Of a DNA stretch of 64,000 bases, positions 25,701 to 42,440 are shown piece after piece (position 1 is the stretch's first letter; every line of letters starts with the position of its first letter). The position numbers were made by a program, and so were the translations under genes. Origin of the DNA: Halichondria panicea (Eukaryota; Porifera; Demospongiae; Suberitida; Halichondriidae); assembly GCF_963675165.1 (NCBI RefSeq), contig NC_087386.1, positions 5,400,169 to 5,464,168 on the forward strand, written 5' to 3'. The notes under the pieces were generated by a model that saw only the letters and a list, made by a program, of their open reading frames with translations, ran no database searches and was not told the origin of the DNA.

Positions 25701-28700
25701 TTAGCAACTGATGCTATGCCTCTATCTCTCTACTTCATTACTCACCTCGGGAACCTGTTGACAGATGAGAGTATGTCAAGCCACGCCCTCTTAACTAGTT
25801 TGGTGAGAGAGATCTGATTGGCCGCTAGAGAGGCGCCGGGGACCATCTTGAGAGGGTCCACTTCAGTGTCTTCCTCGTACTCAAGCAGGTGCTGGATGAA
25901 CGGACTCAGCGCCTCACGAAGATACTGTGTGTGTGAGTGGGGTGTGGGTGTGAGTGTGATGTGTGTGAGTGTGTGGTGTGGGTGTGCACAGTACTAGCTA
26001 TAAGAGGACTCACCAATTCTCCCACCATCTTCATGTACGTGTCCACAGCTTTCGTAGCAAACGTGTTTCCGCGAAATATCAAGTTCTCATTCTCTGTAAT
26101 AGGCACACACAAAACATGTAGAGTGAGACAAGCGAATACTATGATTACATGACATGTGTATAACTATGACAATCATGTATATGCATGACAATACTTGTTA
26201 AAACCATGACGACTATGTATGTAACCATGGTATCCACCCACTCACCTGTGCGATGCACCTCTGCCATGATGATGTCACAGAGGAAGTCCTTCGACTTCCC
26301 CTGGACCTGCAGTATCCTCACCAGGGTCTGGGCTATGTCATCCTAGGGAAGGAGAGAGATGGATTAACATTAATATTGTTATATACATGTACTTTGGTCT
26401 GGGATTCACATTGGGCAAACATGATCATTTAAATGGTGCTTTGTAACTAACTGTGTAGAAGCAATATATTGTTTGTATTGTGTACACATCGTTTACACTG
26501 TACAATCTAAAAAAAGCATTGACAGGCCTTATACATGAAAACAGCAACATCTCAATATAAACAAGGCCTGAGGGATTACAAACCTCTGAAAACAGATTAC
26601 CTACATCAGTCATGTGCAGTCTCCACAATCAGCTACTGGCTAGCTGTGACACAGACTATACCAAATGTTGCTTTAATTAAGGTATCTGTTTCTGCTAGAG
26701 GAAGCCCCTACACTCATGACAGCATGCACTCATGACACCATGCATGCATGCATGCACTGACCTTGGCTCTGGCTGAGATGACAGGCTCCAGCACATCACA
26801 CACCACACTGTAGCTGGACTCTAGGTACTTGAGGAACTCATCGTAGGCCTTCAGTGGGAGGATGGACACCACCTACAGCAGGACAATGACAATATAGCTG
26901 CTTAGGTCGATCATCACCGAGGCTGAGAGCTTGTACCTATACAGTTAGTACTGTTGCCTTGAGAGTGGTTGTTTTTTCAAATTTAGGTATAGACCTAGAT
27001 ACTCTAGTTGCCTTAAGTGGTTGTTATGGCCTCACTGTTGTGTTTGTTTGCTAATTTAGAAAGTACATTGGCAGAGTTACCACCTACAGCTAGGGAAAGC
27101 CTAAAAATGCTCACGTATATGTACTGTACTACAGTAGAGGCCAAATTAAAGAAATGGAACAGACGCCTCTACTGTACTACACGTGTAAGTACTACTGACC
27201 TGGTACTGTAGCTTCAGCCTCAGGGAGACCACCTCCTTCTGACTGGAGCTACCCTTCCCACTGGTCGGTATCGTCACATGATACCTGAGGGAGGGTACAT
27301 AAGGAGAGTGAAGGGGAGTGTTTGTAAGAGCAATTTTAGGACTTTTCAGGGATATGCACTAACGAAAATATATGCCCCTAGAGAGCAGTGTAGTTATTTT
27401 GTGCACTATTGACACGCTGTATTTACATACTCACCATTTTTCTAGCACTTGCCCTCCCTCCAGTACGAGGGCGGGGATGTCCACTTTGCCCATGTCCGTT
27501 GTCGGTACTTTGTCTCTTTTCTTACGATTGAAGTTCTCTTTGAAGATCTTCACAGAGATGGCACCCAGCGGCGGAAGATCACTGAGTGTGTGTGTGTGTG
27601 GAGGAGGAAGGGGGTGATACGTTTGTGTATAGGGGGTCACTGAGTGTGTGTGTAAAGGGGGCCGGTAATGTATTTGTGCACAGGTGTCAGAAATGTATAG
27701 GCTGGGGGTCACTGAGCGTGTGCATGTGGAGGGGGAAAGGGGGGAATGTGTTTGTGTGTACAAGGGGGTCATTTGGTGTGTGTGTGGGGGGGGGGCAGTG
27801 TGTTTACAAGCTCCTCTGCATAGCTATGGTTCACAATGCATAGACTATTAGGCTGGGGGTCATTGAATGTGTGTGTGTGTGGGGGGGGGAGAGGAATGTC
27901 TCAATCCACTGATTCTATAGACTTTGCGATACCCACAAAAACACTCACTTGAAGACAAAAGGCTCTCCCCAGAAGAGAATCTCGCTCTGAACTTTGACAC
28001 AGGTCTGAGCATAGAGGACCCCATTCAGAGACACCTCACAGAAGTAGCTCTTCTTGGGTGGGAGGTTGCGAGCCTCGAGCACCCAGATGGACAACTGACT
28101 GTCCAGTCGGCGAAGGTGGTTCTTGTTAGGACGCTGGCAATTCTGCAAGCTGTGAACGAAAAAATAACAGAATATATAAATTCATGTTACATGTATATGT
28201 ACGGTAGGTAGGGAGGCTCAAAGACCTTGGAAAATACAGCGTTTTCCCCTCTCCATAGCATACTTCAAATTCTCAGTTATGGGATAGCTAGAGAGCAACA
28301 TGTAGACTGTTACTTAGTATAAGCTGTACAAGTGGGAAAACTATAGTTATAATACCTAGACATTGTTCTGGAGGTGTCTATGAGATTTAGAAGCCCAAAG
28401 GCACTGCTTTAGTATCACGAGGGTACTACAAGTGGCTGAGGGCTTCTAAATCACATGGACACCGACAAAACAGTCATTTAGATACTAGTGCGCATGCACA
28501 AACCTTGCCCTTGTGACTACAATACAATTACTTGGCAAAGGGATACTAAGTAAATTGCAGGTACATGTAGTAGGAACATATATGTACACGTACATACCCC
28601 ATTATTATATAGTCATGTACTTCCTCTGAGGCAATTTTCCCATGTAGTTCTCATGTAGATCTTATCAACTACGTAGCTAAACAAAGATCATAGCACTATG

Positions 28701-31700
28701 CACGTACTTTGTGAGCCACTTATCAAGCTCCGGATGAGAGCCACAAGAGGCGTAGAGGATGTCGCTGTCTGTGATGATACGGAAACACGAGTGACGAGGA
28801 GAGATACTCGCGTGGACTGGTAGGATACTCAGCGTGCCTCGCATAGACAGGTTCAACTGGATGCATGGGTGGGTGGGGTTAGAGATGTTGAAAGTACATA
28901 ACTCATAACAGTAGGTACTGTGATTCTATACCAAGTGTAGGTAAGTACAGTACTAGTATCAGAAAATCACGTCTTCCGTTGTACCATGATCATACAGAGA
29001 ACACTACATCACATGATATACATGTAGTACACAAATGGATCTAAAGGCTGTGTATTATTATATAGCAGAATGGAGAAAATCACGGCACACTAACAACTAA
29101 CAAAGCACCGTCCCTATAGCCACACACACAGAACACTACAACATCTCACGTCCTTACAGCCCCCCCCCCAACACACACACACAGAACACTACAGGTACAA
29201 CTCACGAAGGTGCCGTGTTCACCGAGGGAGAGCATACGTCCCTCAGGTACGCCGTGACTACTCACTCTGTGAATATTCTCCATAGAGTGGCCTAGTTTGG
29301 AGGCAACACTGGGTAAAGTGAGACACCTGTGAGGAGGGGAGAAACACAGTAACCTGGGGTGCATGGTGAGGGACTCAAGAAGCAAAAAACTGAATTCAGA
29401 GCACCAAGTATATAGGGGAGCATAATCAGCGGTTACCGGTTACCTTGTAGGAAGGAATCAACTACATGTACATGCATGTCGATGTAAATGCAGTTATATA
29501 GCTCAACATGCCTTGATCCATACTCTAAAATGACAGTCCCAAAAGTTAGTGAACTTACTGATCAACCTTGTCCACTTTCCCGAAGCTCCGTGATCGACTC
29601 ACTCTCATTGACCCCCCACCAGTGGTCGAGGGGGGTAGCAGATTCTCTGACCCCTTGGTACTCTTCTTGACGCTCTTACTGATGGTGTTTCTCATTCGAT
29701 CTCTTAGACTCTGTAAAGAATATACAGCCAGTGAATGTGTGCATGCTCATACCATAAGCTATAAATGGAATGGATATTGAGGTAGATAATTTCTACGTGC
29801 AGGTATGCATTCTACCCTAATTTTTAAGTGTAGTTCTTGCATTCATTCAGGTTAGAGTGCAAGTACCTGTAGATACCAACAGCTATTTAGGATTCAGCTT
29901 TGGTACAATACAAGGAAGCTTACTAGAAGCAGGTGTTATAATAACATTGTAGTATAGGAAGTGTAGATCCATGCATGTACATGTACTTCAACACCTATAT
30001 AGTACTAATTATACAGATGTGGCATTGCTTATAAAGAATAGAGCAAAAGCACATGTGTGTGTGTGTGGACAGGGAGGTTGCCAGGGCCACGCCCACCCCG
30101 CCCACCCCACCACCTCCATACATGCACATGCAAGCTGACACACTCTTGCCAGCACTAAAGTGAGTAAAGTGGCTAAAAGCTGCACCTACAGCACATGAAA
30201 GCTTTGGGTGACCAATTAGCTAACCCACTATATGACCAATGTTGCCTTTAGTTCCAGGTACCGAGCACAGTGGTTTTATTCCCACACATTTCAAACAATT
30301 TGTAATCCAACTGAACACAAACAAGAGAAGTTCAATAACCTAATGGTGTGTGATATATTGCATTGGAGCTATAACCCAGATCATTACTATAAGGTTCGTC
30401 TGTTGCCATGTATGTTGACTAGTAATTGAGTCAGCTCAACTTACTTTGGTTTGTCTGGTGTTTCGTTGGAAGCTGCTGAATTGAGGGTCAACGACAGAGA
30501 GGGTGTTCTTACTACGCAGAGTAGTGGGAGCTGTCCCGTCCTGATCATCTGTGAGGTGTGTGAGGGGTGTGAGGGGTGTGTGTGGAAGTGTGAGGGGTGT
30601 GAGGGTGTGTGTGAGGGGTGTGTGTGAGGTGTGAGGGGTGTGAGGGTGTGACATGTGTAAAGGTGTGTGGGGGTACCCCTATAAACAGTATAACTTGTCT
30701 ACAAAGGACACACTACATTTGTATTGTTTTCAACCTCCCCCAACAAAAGGACAGCCACTCTCTATAAAACAAAGTGCTCCTAATTCATCTGTGTCAAACC
30801 TCAACACACACACACACACTTATACTATATACAGAGCAAACAAACAAACGATCACATCAAAGGACTACACACGATACAAAGGAGCATGGGTTCTGTGTTG
30901 TCTGCTCTACAGCTTTCTATAAGATACACGCAGGCACACAGTACACTCCCATACAGGTGTGTGAACCAGTTAGGAGTTTTGTGTAATCTTAAGAATGTCT
31001 ATAATTAGAGAAAGAGAGAGGTGGTACATACACTAACAGTGTAGCTTTGATCTATACCATGTACCACACATTCTAATCACTTCCCCGTGGAAGTTAGAGG
31101 AGATGAATTGAACCACAACAGCGACAGTGACTGACTGTACAGTGTATACTAGGTAATGCACCACTGGCTAATACATGGGAGGGTGATTACTCACTCGATT
31201 GAGTTTTTGATAGGAAATTAAGTGCATTTCATTAATGATCTAAGTTTCCTGTGAAGCAAGTAATCAAAATGCTGATAACGTACACAATGAAATAGCTAGA
31301 GGACCACTCTAATAAATGACAACCTCTTAAAATTATCGATAGCTTTCATGGTAGCATTAATTTGTACACACTACGTAGCTGTTTTTGTAAATCGATAATC
31401 TTCACATAAAATTCTCCCAGTGTCTTTTATTCGGAAACTTCACTGTATGCTAAATAGACTGCTTTGACAACATACACTGGGGAATTGCAATCAAAGAAAG
31501 CTAAGTGTACTAACCTACTTACAAACAATGGGAAAAGAATTAGCGTCAATAATCGCTCATTTATAATAAATATTTTTTCACCTTGATAATTGAACTTGAC
31601 CGGAGAGAGGGGAGATGACGATAGCACAGACTGCAGGGATCATGTGACAGTCATGTGATAGTCTTATGCAAAATCAGAGTCATATATAATTATATACAAC

Positions 31701-33306
31701 AACTAATGTACTCATAATAATGAATTACACTACAGTAAGTGAGAAGTGAGAAAACATTGCATGTGTTTTCTACACAGAAAAAATAACAACAACCAAAGTT
31801 AAAAGTAAACTGGTATTGTAAAAACTTTTCACGGAAAGAAACCGTAAGAAAGCCAGGCTTCAAAGTCACAGCTTCCCCTAGCCTAGTGTAGATTAAGCCT
31901 CTAACTAGAGATTGAATAGCTGTTAATAGTAGCACTTCTTCTTCTACACAATAGCTGCCATTATGACTAGAGAACTATTGCTCTGCAGTTTAGAATGCTA
32001 ACAGTTAAGCCTGCTCATAATGGTCACACCTTGGGCAGACCAAACAGTGGCTGTAGTAAAGAGGTGGCCGCCTAGCACAGGTTGAAACACACACCATACA
32101 GTGAGATTGTTCACTTACAAAAATACTTCACGGGGGTGATCAAGTTCAAATTCCCTGTGTCATTCATTGTAAGCATGACTAGGGAGTCATCATATACATG
32201 TATCATGCGGTAGGTACTTATAGGTCCGGTTCCTAGTGTTGGGTCAACACGAGTGAAAAACACAGACAGCCTCATTACCCTATCTATTCATCTATGTTGT
32301 TTTGCAAATGTAGCGCTACAGTGACGATTGAATAAGTTGACCTTGCTATAGATTACACAACACGGTGTGTGTGTGTGTGCATCCATCAGTTATTCAATAT
32401 ACTTGATCACTAAACAAGGAAAGCCAAAACAGCACTTAATCGCACTACAGACACTCCTTTAAACATCTAAACTAGCGTACACGTTAAAAAAATAATTTCA
32501 CTTGTGCAGCCAAGTGATAAGCTACCAATAAGTACGTACACTCTTGTAGATTGAACCTGTAGATTACACCCACCTCAGTGTCATTGAAGAAGTACAGTTT
32601 ACGATCATCCTTGTCCAGCACAACGTACTTTTTCTGCCATTCCAACTGGTCGAGATGGTCTGCAGAAGACACAGCTGAAACAACACTCTTCCCACAATAA
32701 CAAAAACAGTGCATGAAATATACCACAGGGAAATATACACACGACCACACACTCATTTGACTGGTGTCCTCAGTTGTAAATATGCTTGCAAAAATGTTGT
32801 TCGGACGTGACAAAAAAATCTGTCCATCAGGACTATACAGATGTATACATACGTAGGTAGGTGTGGTCCCTTGTACGGGTACGTACATGCACAGTGTTCT
32901 AGACAATGTCACGTACGATAATTTTTTATTATGACAACTCATTCTTGGCAACCTTCTTAAGTGGAGAACACTTACAACAACTGACTGGCACAAGCCATCC
33001 AACTGAGCTAGCACACTAACTCACTGCTGTTACCATGGGCCCAACAAATATGAACCAACAGCATTGACACAAGGGTGTAGCTAGCTACAAGCCAAAAACT
33101 ATATTCACCTTCTTCAAAAGAACTAGCAAATTCATGTCTTATCACACTGGCTACCAATGGCAGCATATACTTGTCTTACATAAGCCTGGACATTGCTTAC
33201 CTGTCTCAATGGCGTTAGCTACAGACAGCCAGCCTTGGAGCCTGTTCTGTTCCATGTTGAATAGCGAGAACCGTTTGAGGGAGCGACCACCCGTTAGCTG
33301 GCTCAT
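21569..33306 (-). CDS. SynGAP/DAB2IP/RASAL2-family Ras GTPase-activating protein
   Basis: RasGAPs of this family switch off Ras/Rap at membranes. Exons (minus): 33306-33201, 32659-32574, 31630-31582, 30548-30445, 29710-29559, 29326-29206, 28856-28708, 28149-27949, 27581-27435, 27284-27200, 26872-26762, 26342-26246, 26093-26014, 25924-25746, 25384-25239, 24308-24233, 23939-23849, 23442-23041, 22743-22541, 22145-21569; 3162 bases, 1053 aa, phases compatible throughout. Domains: a PH domain split by a long insert (LQGWLSVANAI...KKYVVLDKDD, then ~140 residues, then ISPRHSCFRIITDSDILY), the split being a family trait. A C2 follows (LSIWVLEARNLPPKK, EILFWGEPFVF), then RasGAP with the arginine finger in IFRGNTFATK and the signature FLRFLCPAILSPSLF. 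A Ser/Pro-rich stretch and a ~190-residue charged coiled coil end the protein. The single gene fits one pre-duplication orthologue of SynGAP, DAB2IP, RASAL2 and RASAL3 (inference). Confidence 0.93.
24693..24885. mobile_element. Diverged MITE, 'AGGATTTCAGGTTGGTTG' family, copy 2
   Basis: In the RasGAP intron between exons 15 and 16. The left part GGACTTCAGGTTCGTTG and right part CCAACCAGAAATCCTCTG resemble the ends of the element at 11428-11576, with TA outside each end. It is more degraded than copy 1. Confidence 0.5.
32115..32190 (-). other. Candidate alternative first exon of the RasGAP gene
   Basis: On the minus strand an acceptor-like CCCTAG precedes ATG and 19 codons (MLTMNDTGNLNLITPVKYF) ending at a strong donor TTTTT/gtaagt near 32128. 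It ends in phase 1, the phase needed to join the exon at 30548, so it could supply an N-terminus lacking the first half of the PH domain. It cannot be joined in frame to the upstream PH exon. This is conjecture from splice signals only. Confidence 0.25.
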
Positions 33307-33540
33307 GGTATGTAGGTGTGCTCAGGAATGTATACAATTTAGACTAACTCAACGTGAATATCCACTAACACTTTACTAAGCTCTCTACACAGATCAAGTT
33401 TCCAATCTTTCTGCTAGATACACAACCTGGTCTACTATTGACACACCCTTCTTACGGATGTGGTAGAATTTCAGCAGCCAGCCCTGCCCTCGCTTTACCT
33501 GGCTGCAAAGTTTTAATAGAGGGAGGACAAGTGTGAAAGA
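33307..33540. promoter_or_regulatory. Divergent intergenic promoter region, RasGAP / EOGT
   Basis: Only 234 bases separate the presumed start codons of the minus-strand RasGAP gene and the plus-strand EOGT gene. Both 5' UTRs and core promoters must lie here unless one gene has an upstream non-coding exon. No TATA box is obvious at a typical distance. The arrangement is seen in the sequence; shared regulation is inference. Confidence 0.5.
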
Positions 33541-38302
<4,762 letters not shown>

Positions 38303-38512
38303 GGGAGCTTATAGTTTTTATATGCATGTCAGTATTATAACACACAAGGCATTTTTTTTATTTTTTTTTATTCAATAACCTGTACGTTATACAAAATAAT
38401 AATTTATTTGGCATGATTGTACAAAACTTAAAAGGTTATATATAGGTTATATATAGTAACAGTTCATAGTTCATAGTTCATAGTTCATAGTTCGGGGAGG
38501 GGGGAGGATTGT

Positions 38513-41500
38513 TTAAGGGAAAGGAGAGTTGACCAGGTGGTCCAATATGTTCAGAGCCTGAGGGGAAATAAGTTATAACAGTAACCCCATGCACTCTTCA
38601 TGCATAATAGTGATGTGTGCTTATTAAGTAGCAAGCAATTTGTACGCCATATATAGTTGTATGCTCAGAACAAGTGTAAGGTGGTGTACAAGTATATAGT
38701 TTAAAATCATTATGAGGAAGACAATAATTATTGTCCATCAATCGTTTAGTAAGGTATAGTTCATAGTCTTATTATAACAACTGCTTGCACTGCACTTAAA
38801 TATATCTACTGCTCACTGCTATAGGCTGGTCCATGGGTACCATGTGTCCCGCTCCCTCCACCTGTACGAAGGAAAGCCCTCCACCACTCTTGACCTCCCC
38901 GATCACTTTTCCCTCTGCATCCTTCAACTGAACAAGGGATGCCTTCTCAAACGCTTCCTGGTTCTTCCATTTAGTCACGTTGGTCCACTCCGATCCCCCC
39001 AGATAGTTACAGATGTAGTCCTCCTTCCCGCTGTACACAACCACCCTCCGACCCTGGTCTAGGATGTAACCAGTAGCCGACTTGAAATCCTTGATCCAGT
39101 CACTCACCAAGCAACTGCAAACAACAGCTAGTGTGTACACTCCGTATACATAGTTACATCAGTACAGCTGTAATTATGTTAGGGCCTGTTTTACAAGAAT
39201 CCCAGCAGCATAGAAAATTTAGCGTAATTTTTATTATGCTGTTAATTGCTACAAAAAGCTGTATGTGAATGTCCCTAAAGGCCAATTTTGCTCTAAGGTA
39301 TAACGCTTGGTCAAAAAGTCCACCTGGAGACAAGGTTATGCACACTGTATCTGTATGTTACACGCGCAAATCTTAATTAAGCCCTGTTTACATGACACCT
39401 AATCCGGTCAAATCCGGATGAAAGGCCTCGTATAAACGGGGCTTTAGTTATAGCTACATAATAATTACAAAGAGGGGGGAATATTGAGCCTAAAAACCAG
39501 CAAATGGATTTCAACTCACCAGTAAGTGTATGCCTGTTGTACAGGACTCCCACGTGCGATTCACTCCCAGGTCTGCTTGGACATCTTTACGGTTCAAAAA
39601 TGTGCCCACCTGACAAAAAAACACAAGTATTTTCAAGTATCCAGTCAATTATGTCTAGTACTGGTTACCCTGGATAAGTTGTAGCAGAGTGGAGGATCTT
39701 CGCACTTCTTGCGTATGTCGTACACATTGACACTGGAGTGATTAAAACAGGCAGTGATTGCTACACAAACCCCATACATGTACCTACCTAAGCAGGGTTA
39801 GAGGTTGGCCCAAATATGGCCCCCGCCACATGTTTACAGGATTTAAACAAATCGTTTGAAAGGTCTCTTTCTAAGGTTTCAGAAAATCCAAAAAAGATCA
39901 TTGGTATAAAGTTATGGAATTTTAAATGATGCCACCTCCGCCCTCCTAAAATTTGGGGTTAAGTATTTTCCCCCTCTTGGACATCCTGAAATAAATCCTG
40001 CTAACCCTGATACACATGCCCCATACCCCATACCTACATGTGTGAAGACCCTGATACACATGCCCCATATCCCATACCTACATGTATGAAGACCCCATAC
40101 CAACCTACGTCCCAAGTGAATTTCAGCAGCCTCCAATACAAACGTCTCAATAATCTGCAGTGTTCACGCAGCAATGAAATCTACAACTGTGTATAATTAT
40201 AGGTATTATAATACTGGAAACAACTTCCAAAGTAAACTCAAAAGATGCGTTAATTGTTCTAGAACACAGGATAAGGGGGAAGGACTCAGCTGAAGCCACT
40301 CACCTGACATTCGGGGAAGGCAGCCAACCACACACCAGTGTCTATAAGCACTGCAAGAGAGAGAGAGGCATTCAGAGTTTAAAGAATTGCATGTCCTGGT
40401 ATATGTACAGTACACTGACTCACTGTTACTCATGCTAGCTATACTCACACTTGCAGGCGTCGTACATGACACCGGCTATCTTGACTGTCGACTCGTTGAT
40501 CAGCTTATTTTGCGAAGCAAACTATTATGTGAAATGTGAGGGTGAGGAGGGAAACAGTACGTGTCAATGATGTAACAGCTGGTTCATCACACGCACAGGT
40601 CAAATACACACATACTCTGTACAGGTCAACCAGGTCAAACTGAAAGTAGATACAGTAATTAATAATTTCAAATTGAGAGTTACTCAAAGATTGCTAGCAA
40701 AAACAAATTGAAACTTGATATAACGTACCTGTGCATATGCTTGGTACTGAATGTACGGGTCTACCCATCCGTTCCCAATGCCAATTCCCTTCAGATTCTT
40801 GACATAGACAGAGTTGCTCTCCAGGATGACCTGAGCAGTGGCAGGGACATAGTGCCCAGCTGCAAGGGGGGGAGGGAGGGGGAGGGAGGGAGGGAGGGGG
40901 AGGGGGGAGGGAGGGAGGGAGGAAGGGGGAGGGAAATACAGTAATCGAGAAATCATCTCACACAATTCCTTAAAACAAAGGTTGGCTGAGTGCATGGTTT
41001 TCAAAACAGTAAAATTTGTGTACTCTCAATGCTGTCAAGAAATGAAACAGAATTTAACAGCACAATGTACTTCTCCATTAACCACCCCTCACACACACCC
41101 ACTCACCATAGCTCTCTCCCACAGGTCCACTAACACCCCCTCACACACACACCCACTCACCATAGCTCTCTCCCACAATGTAGAGGTCCAGGTTGGCATA
41201 CTTAGGGTACAAAGCGTAAAACTCCTGTATCATAGTCCAGAGCTCTGTGCCGATGGTCTTCTCGTTAGTGACGTAACCCAGGGGACTAGTGACGTACGAG
41301 AACCCAGTGCCAACAGGCTGGTCAATAAACATCACGTTGGTAAATGAGTTCCAGCCTGGATGGAATGGAGCAAGTATAATCGATACATTGTATAGAACTT
41401 CTGGGGCCATTCTCAATTTAGTGCTTTAACGAGATTGGTATTTTATTCAAACAAATCAGCCTTCGAAAGTATCTACAAAGAGCACATTCTCCACAATATC

Positions 41501-42119
41501 AAGCTACCAATACAGCACTGTACAGATCCGAGGTCGACCTAATAACAATATTTCCTATAGCTATTAAATATTAAAAAGTACAATTAAATCACACAAAATG
41601 TAAAACAAAATTCAATGACTACACATGCTACCAGAGCGATGCTAAATTTTCTCCTCCAAACGCACCCACTCACCATATTTGTTGATCTCTGGTTCAGTCT
41701 TGCCCTCGGGAATAAGGAAGGGGCCATTCTCAACAAGGAGAGCCAGCATGCTTGAGCAGCCCGGCCCCCCAGTGAGCCACACCACCAGGGGGTCCTTCTC
41801 AGGGGTCTGACGACTCTCGAAGAACCAGTAGAACAAGTTCGCTCCATGAGTCTTATTCACCTGCACACATGGATAATGTATTACACCCATTGAATCCAGT
41901 TTTGTAAGACTTGTATCCTAGCCTAGGTAGTACAGTAGGCATGGTTAGTAGTAGAGCCTCACAGCCTAGCCAGCTTTGTGCGCTGAATACACTATCTCCG
42001 GTGGCACAATATACCTCAATGTATCCCTTGTGCTGTGTGACATTGTCTGGCCAGGGAAAGGCACAAGAGGCAAGGCAGGGCAGGAGCAAAAGCGTGGCAA
42101 ACAGCAAACTAGAAGCCAT
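38513..42119 (-). CDS. Serine carboxypeptidase (S10), copy 1, last exons frame-disturbed
   Basis: S10 carboxypeptidases are secretory/lysosomal enzymes that remove C-terminal residues. Exons (minus): 42119-42015, 41860-41674, 41355-41161, 40859-40729, 40521-40449, 40350-40304, 40154-40105, 39732-39669, 39609-39520, 39114-38817, 38557-38513. Signal peptide [20 protein letters not shown]. Motifs: [23 protein letters not shown], nucleophile in GESYAGHYVP (split by an intron), acid in [13 protein letters not shown], histidine in [13 protein letters not shown]. It is closer to the yeast carboxypeptidase Y/cathepsin A type than to CPVL or SCPEP1, whose equivalent of GGPGCSS lacks cysteine. Exon 10 is 298 bases against 294 in copy 2: an extra GTGA directly after its first codons shifts the frame ahead of the Asp and His of the triad. 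Unless it is an assembly error or bypassed by splicing, copy 1 would be truncated. Confidence 0.82.
39378..39446. mobile_element. Tiny foldback element, 'TAAGCCC..TTTACA' family
   Basis: About 69 bases with ends TAAGCCCTGTTTACATG and ATAAACGGGGCTTTA and the internal word AATCCGG. A larger member of the same family is at about 58819-59040. It sits in a carboxypeptidase copy 1 intron and has no counterpart in copy 2. Confidence 0.5.
41095..41172. repeat. Tandem duplication of the exon 3 donor, carboxypeptidase copy 1
   Basis: The segment CCACTCACCATAGCTCTCTCCCACA occurs at about 41098-41122 and again at about 41152-41176, the latter being the true 3' end and donor of exon 3 on the minus strand. 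The unit of about 54 bases includes the donor and exon end. The paralogous site near 48303 has a single copy. Confidence 0.85.
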
Positions 42120-42440
42120 CCTTCAATCCGTCTCTGTAGCTAGTTTATTTTTAGAGACATGTGCCATTTGGCTGAAGGCACACCCATCTAGAGCTAGAGC
42201 CACCCACACATTATGGTCAATTTTCTGCATTCTCGTGCAAAGGGCAAAAAATTATATAGCCATATAAAAATGAATTATTGGTGCAGGTAGTCTACAATAA
42301 ATTGGTTATCACTTACTTGGTGTGTAAGGAAGATCCCCATCAAGCTTATAATAATTATTATATATCTTGCCACACCCACCCTGTGTGATAAGGATTATTA
42401 GGCAGCATTACCAATGAAAATTCAATTAAATCTCTAACAA

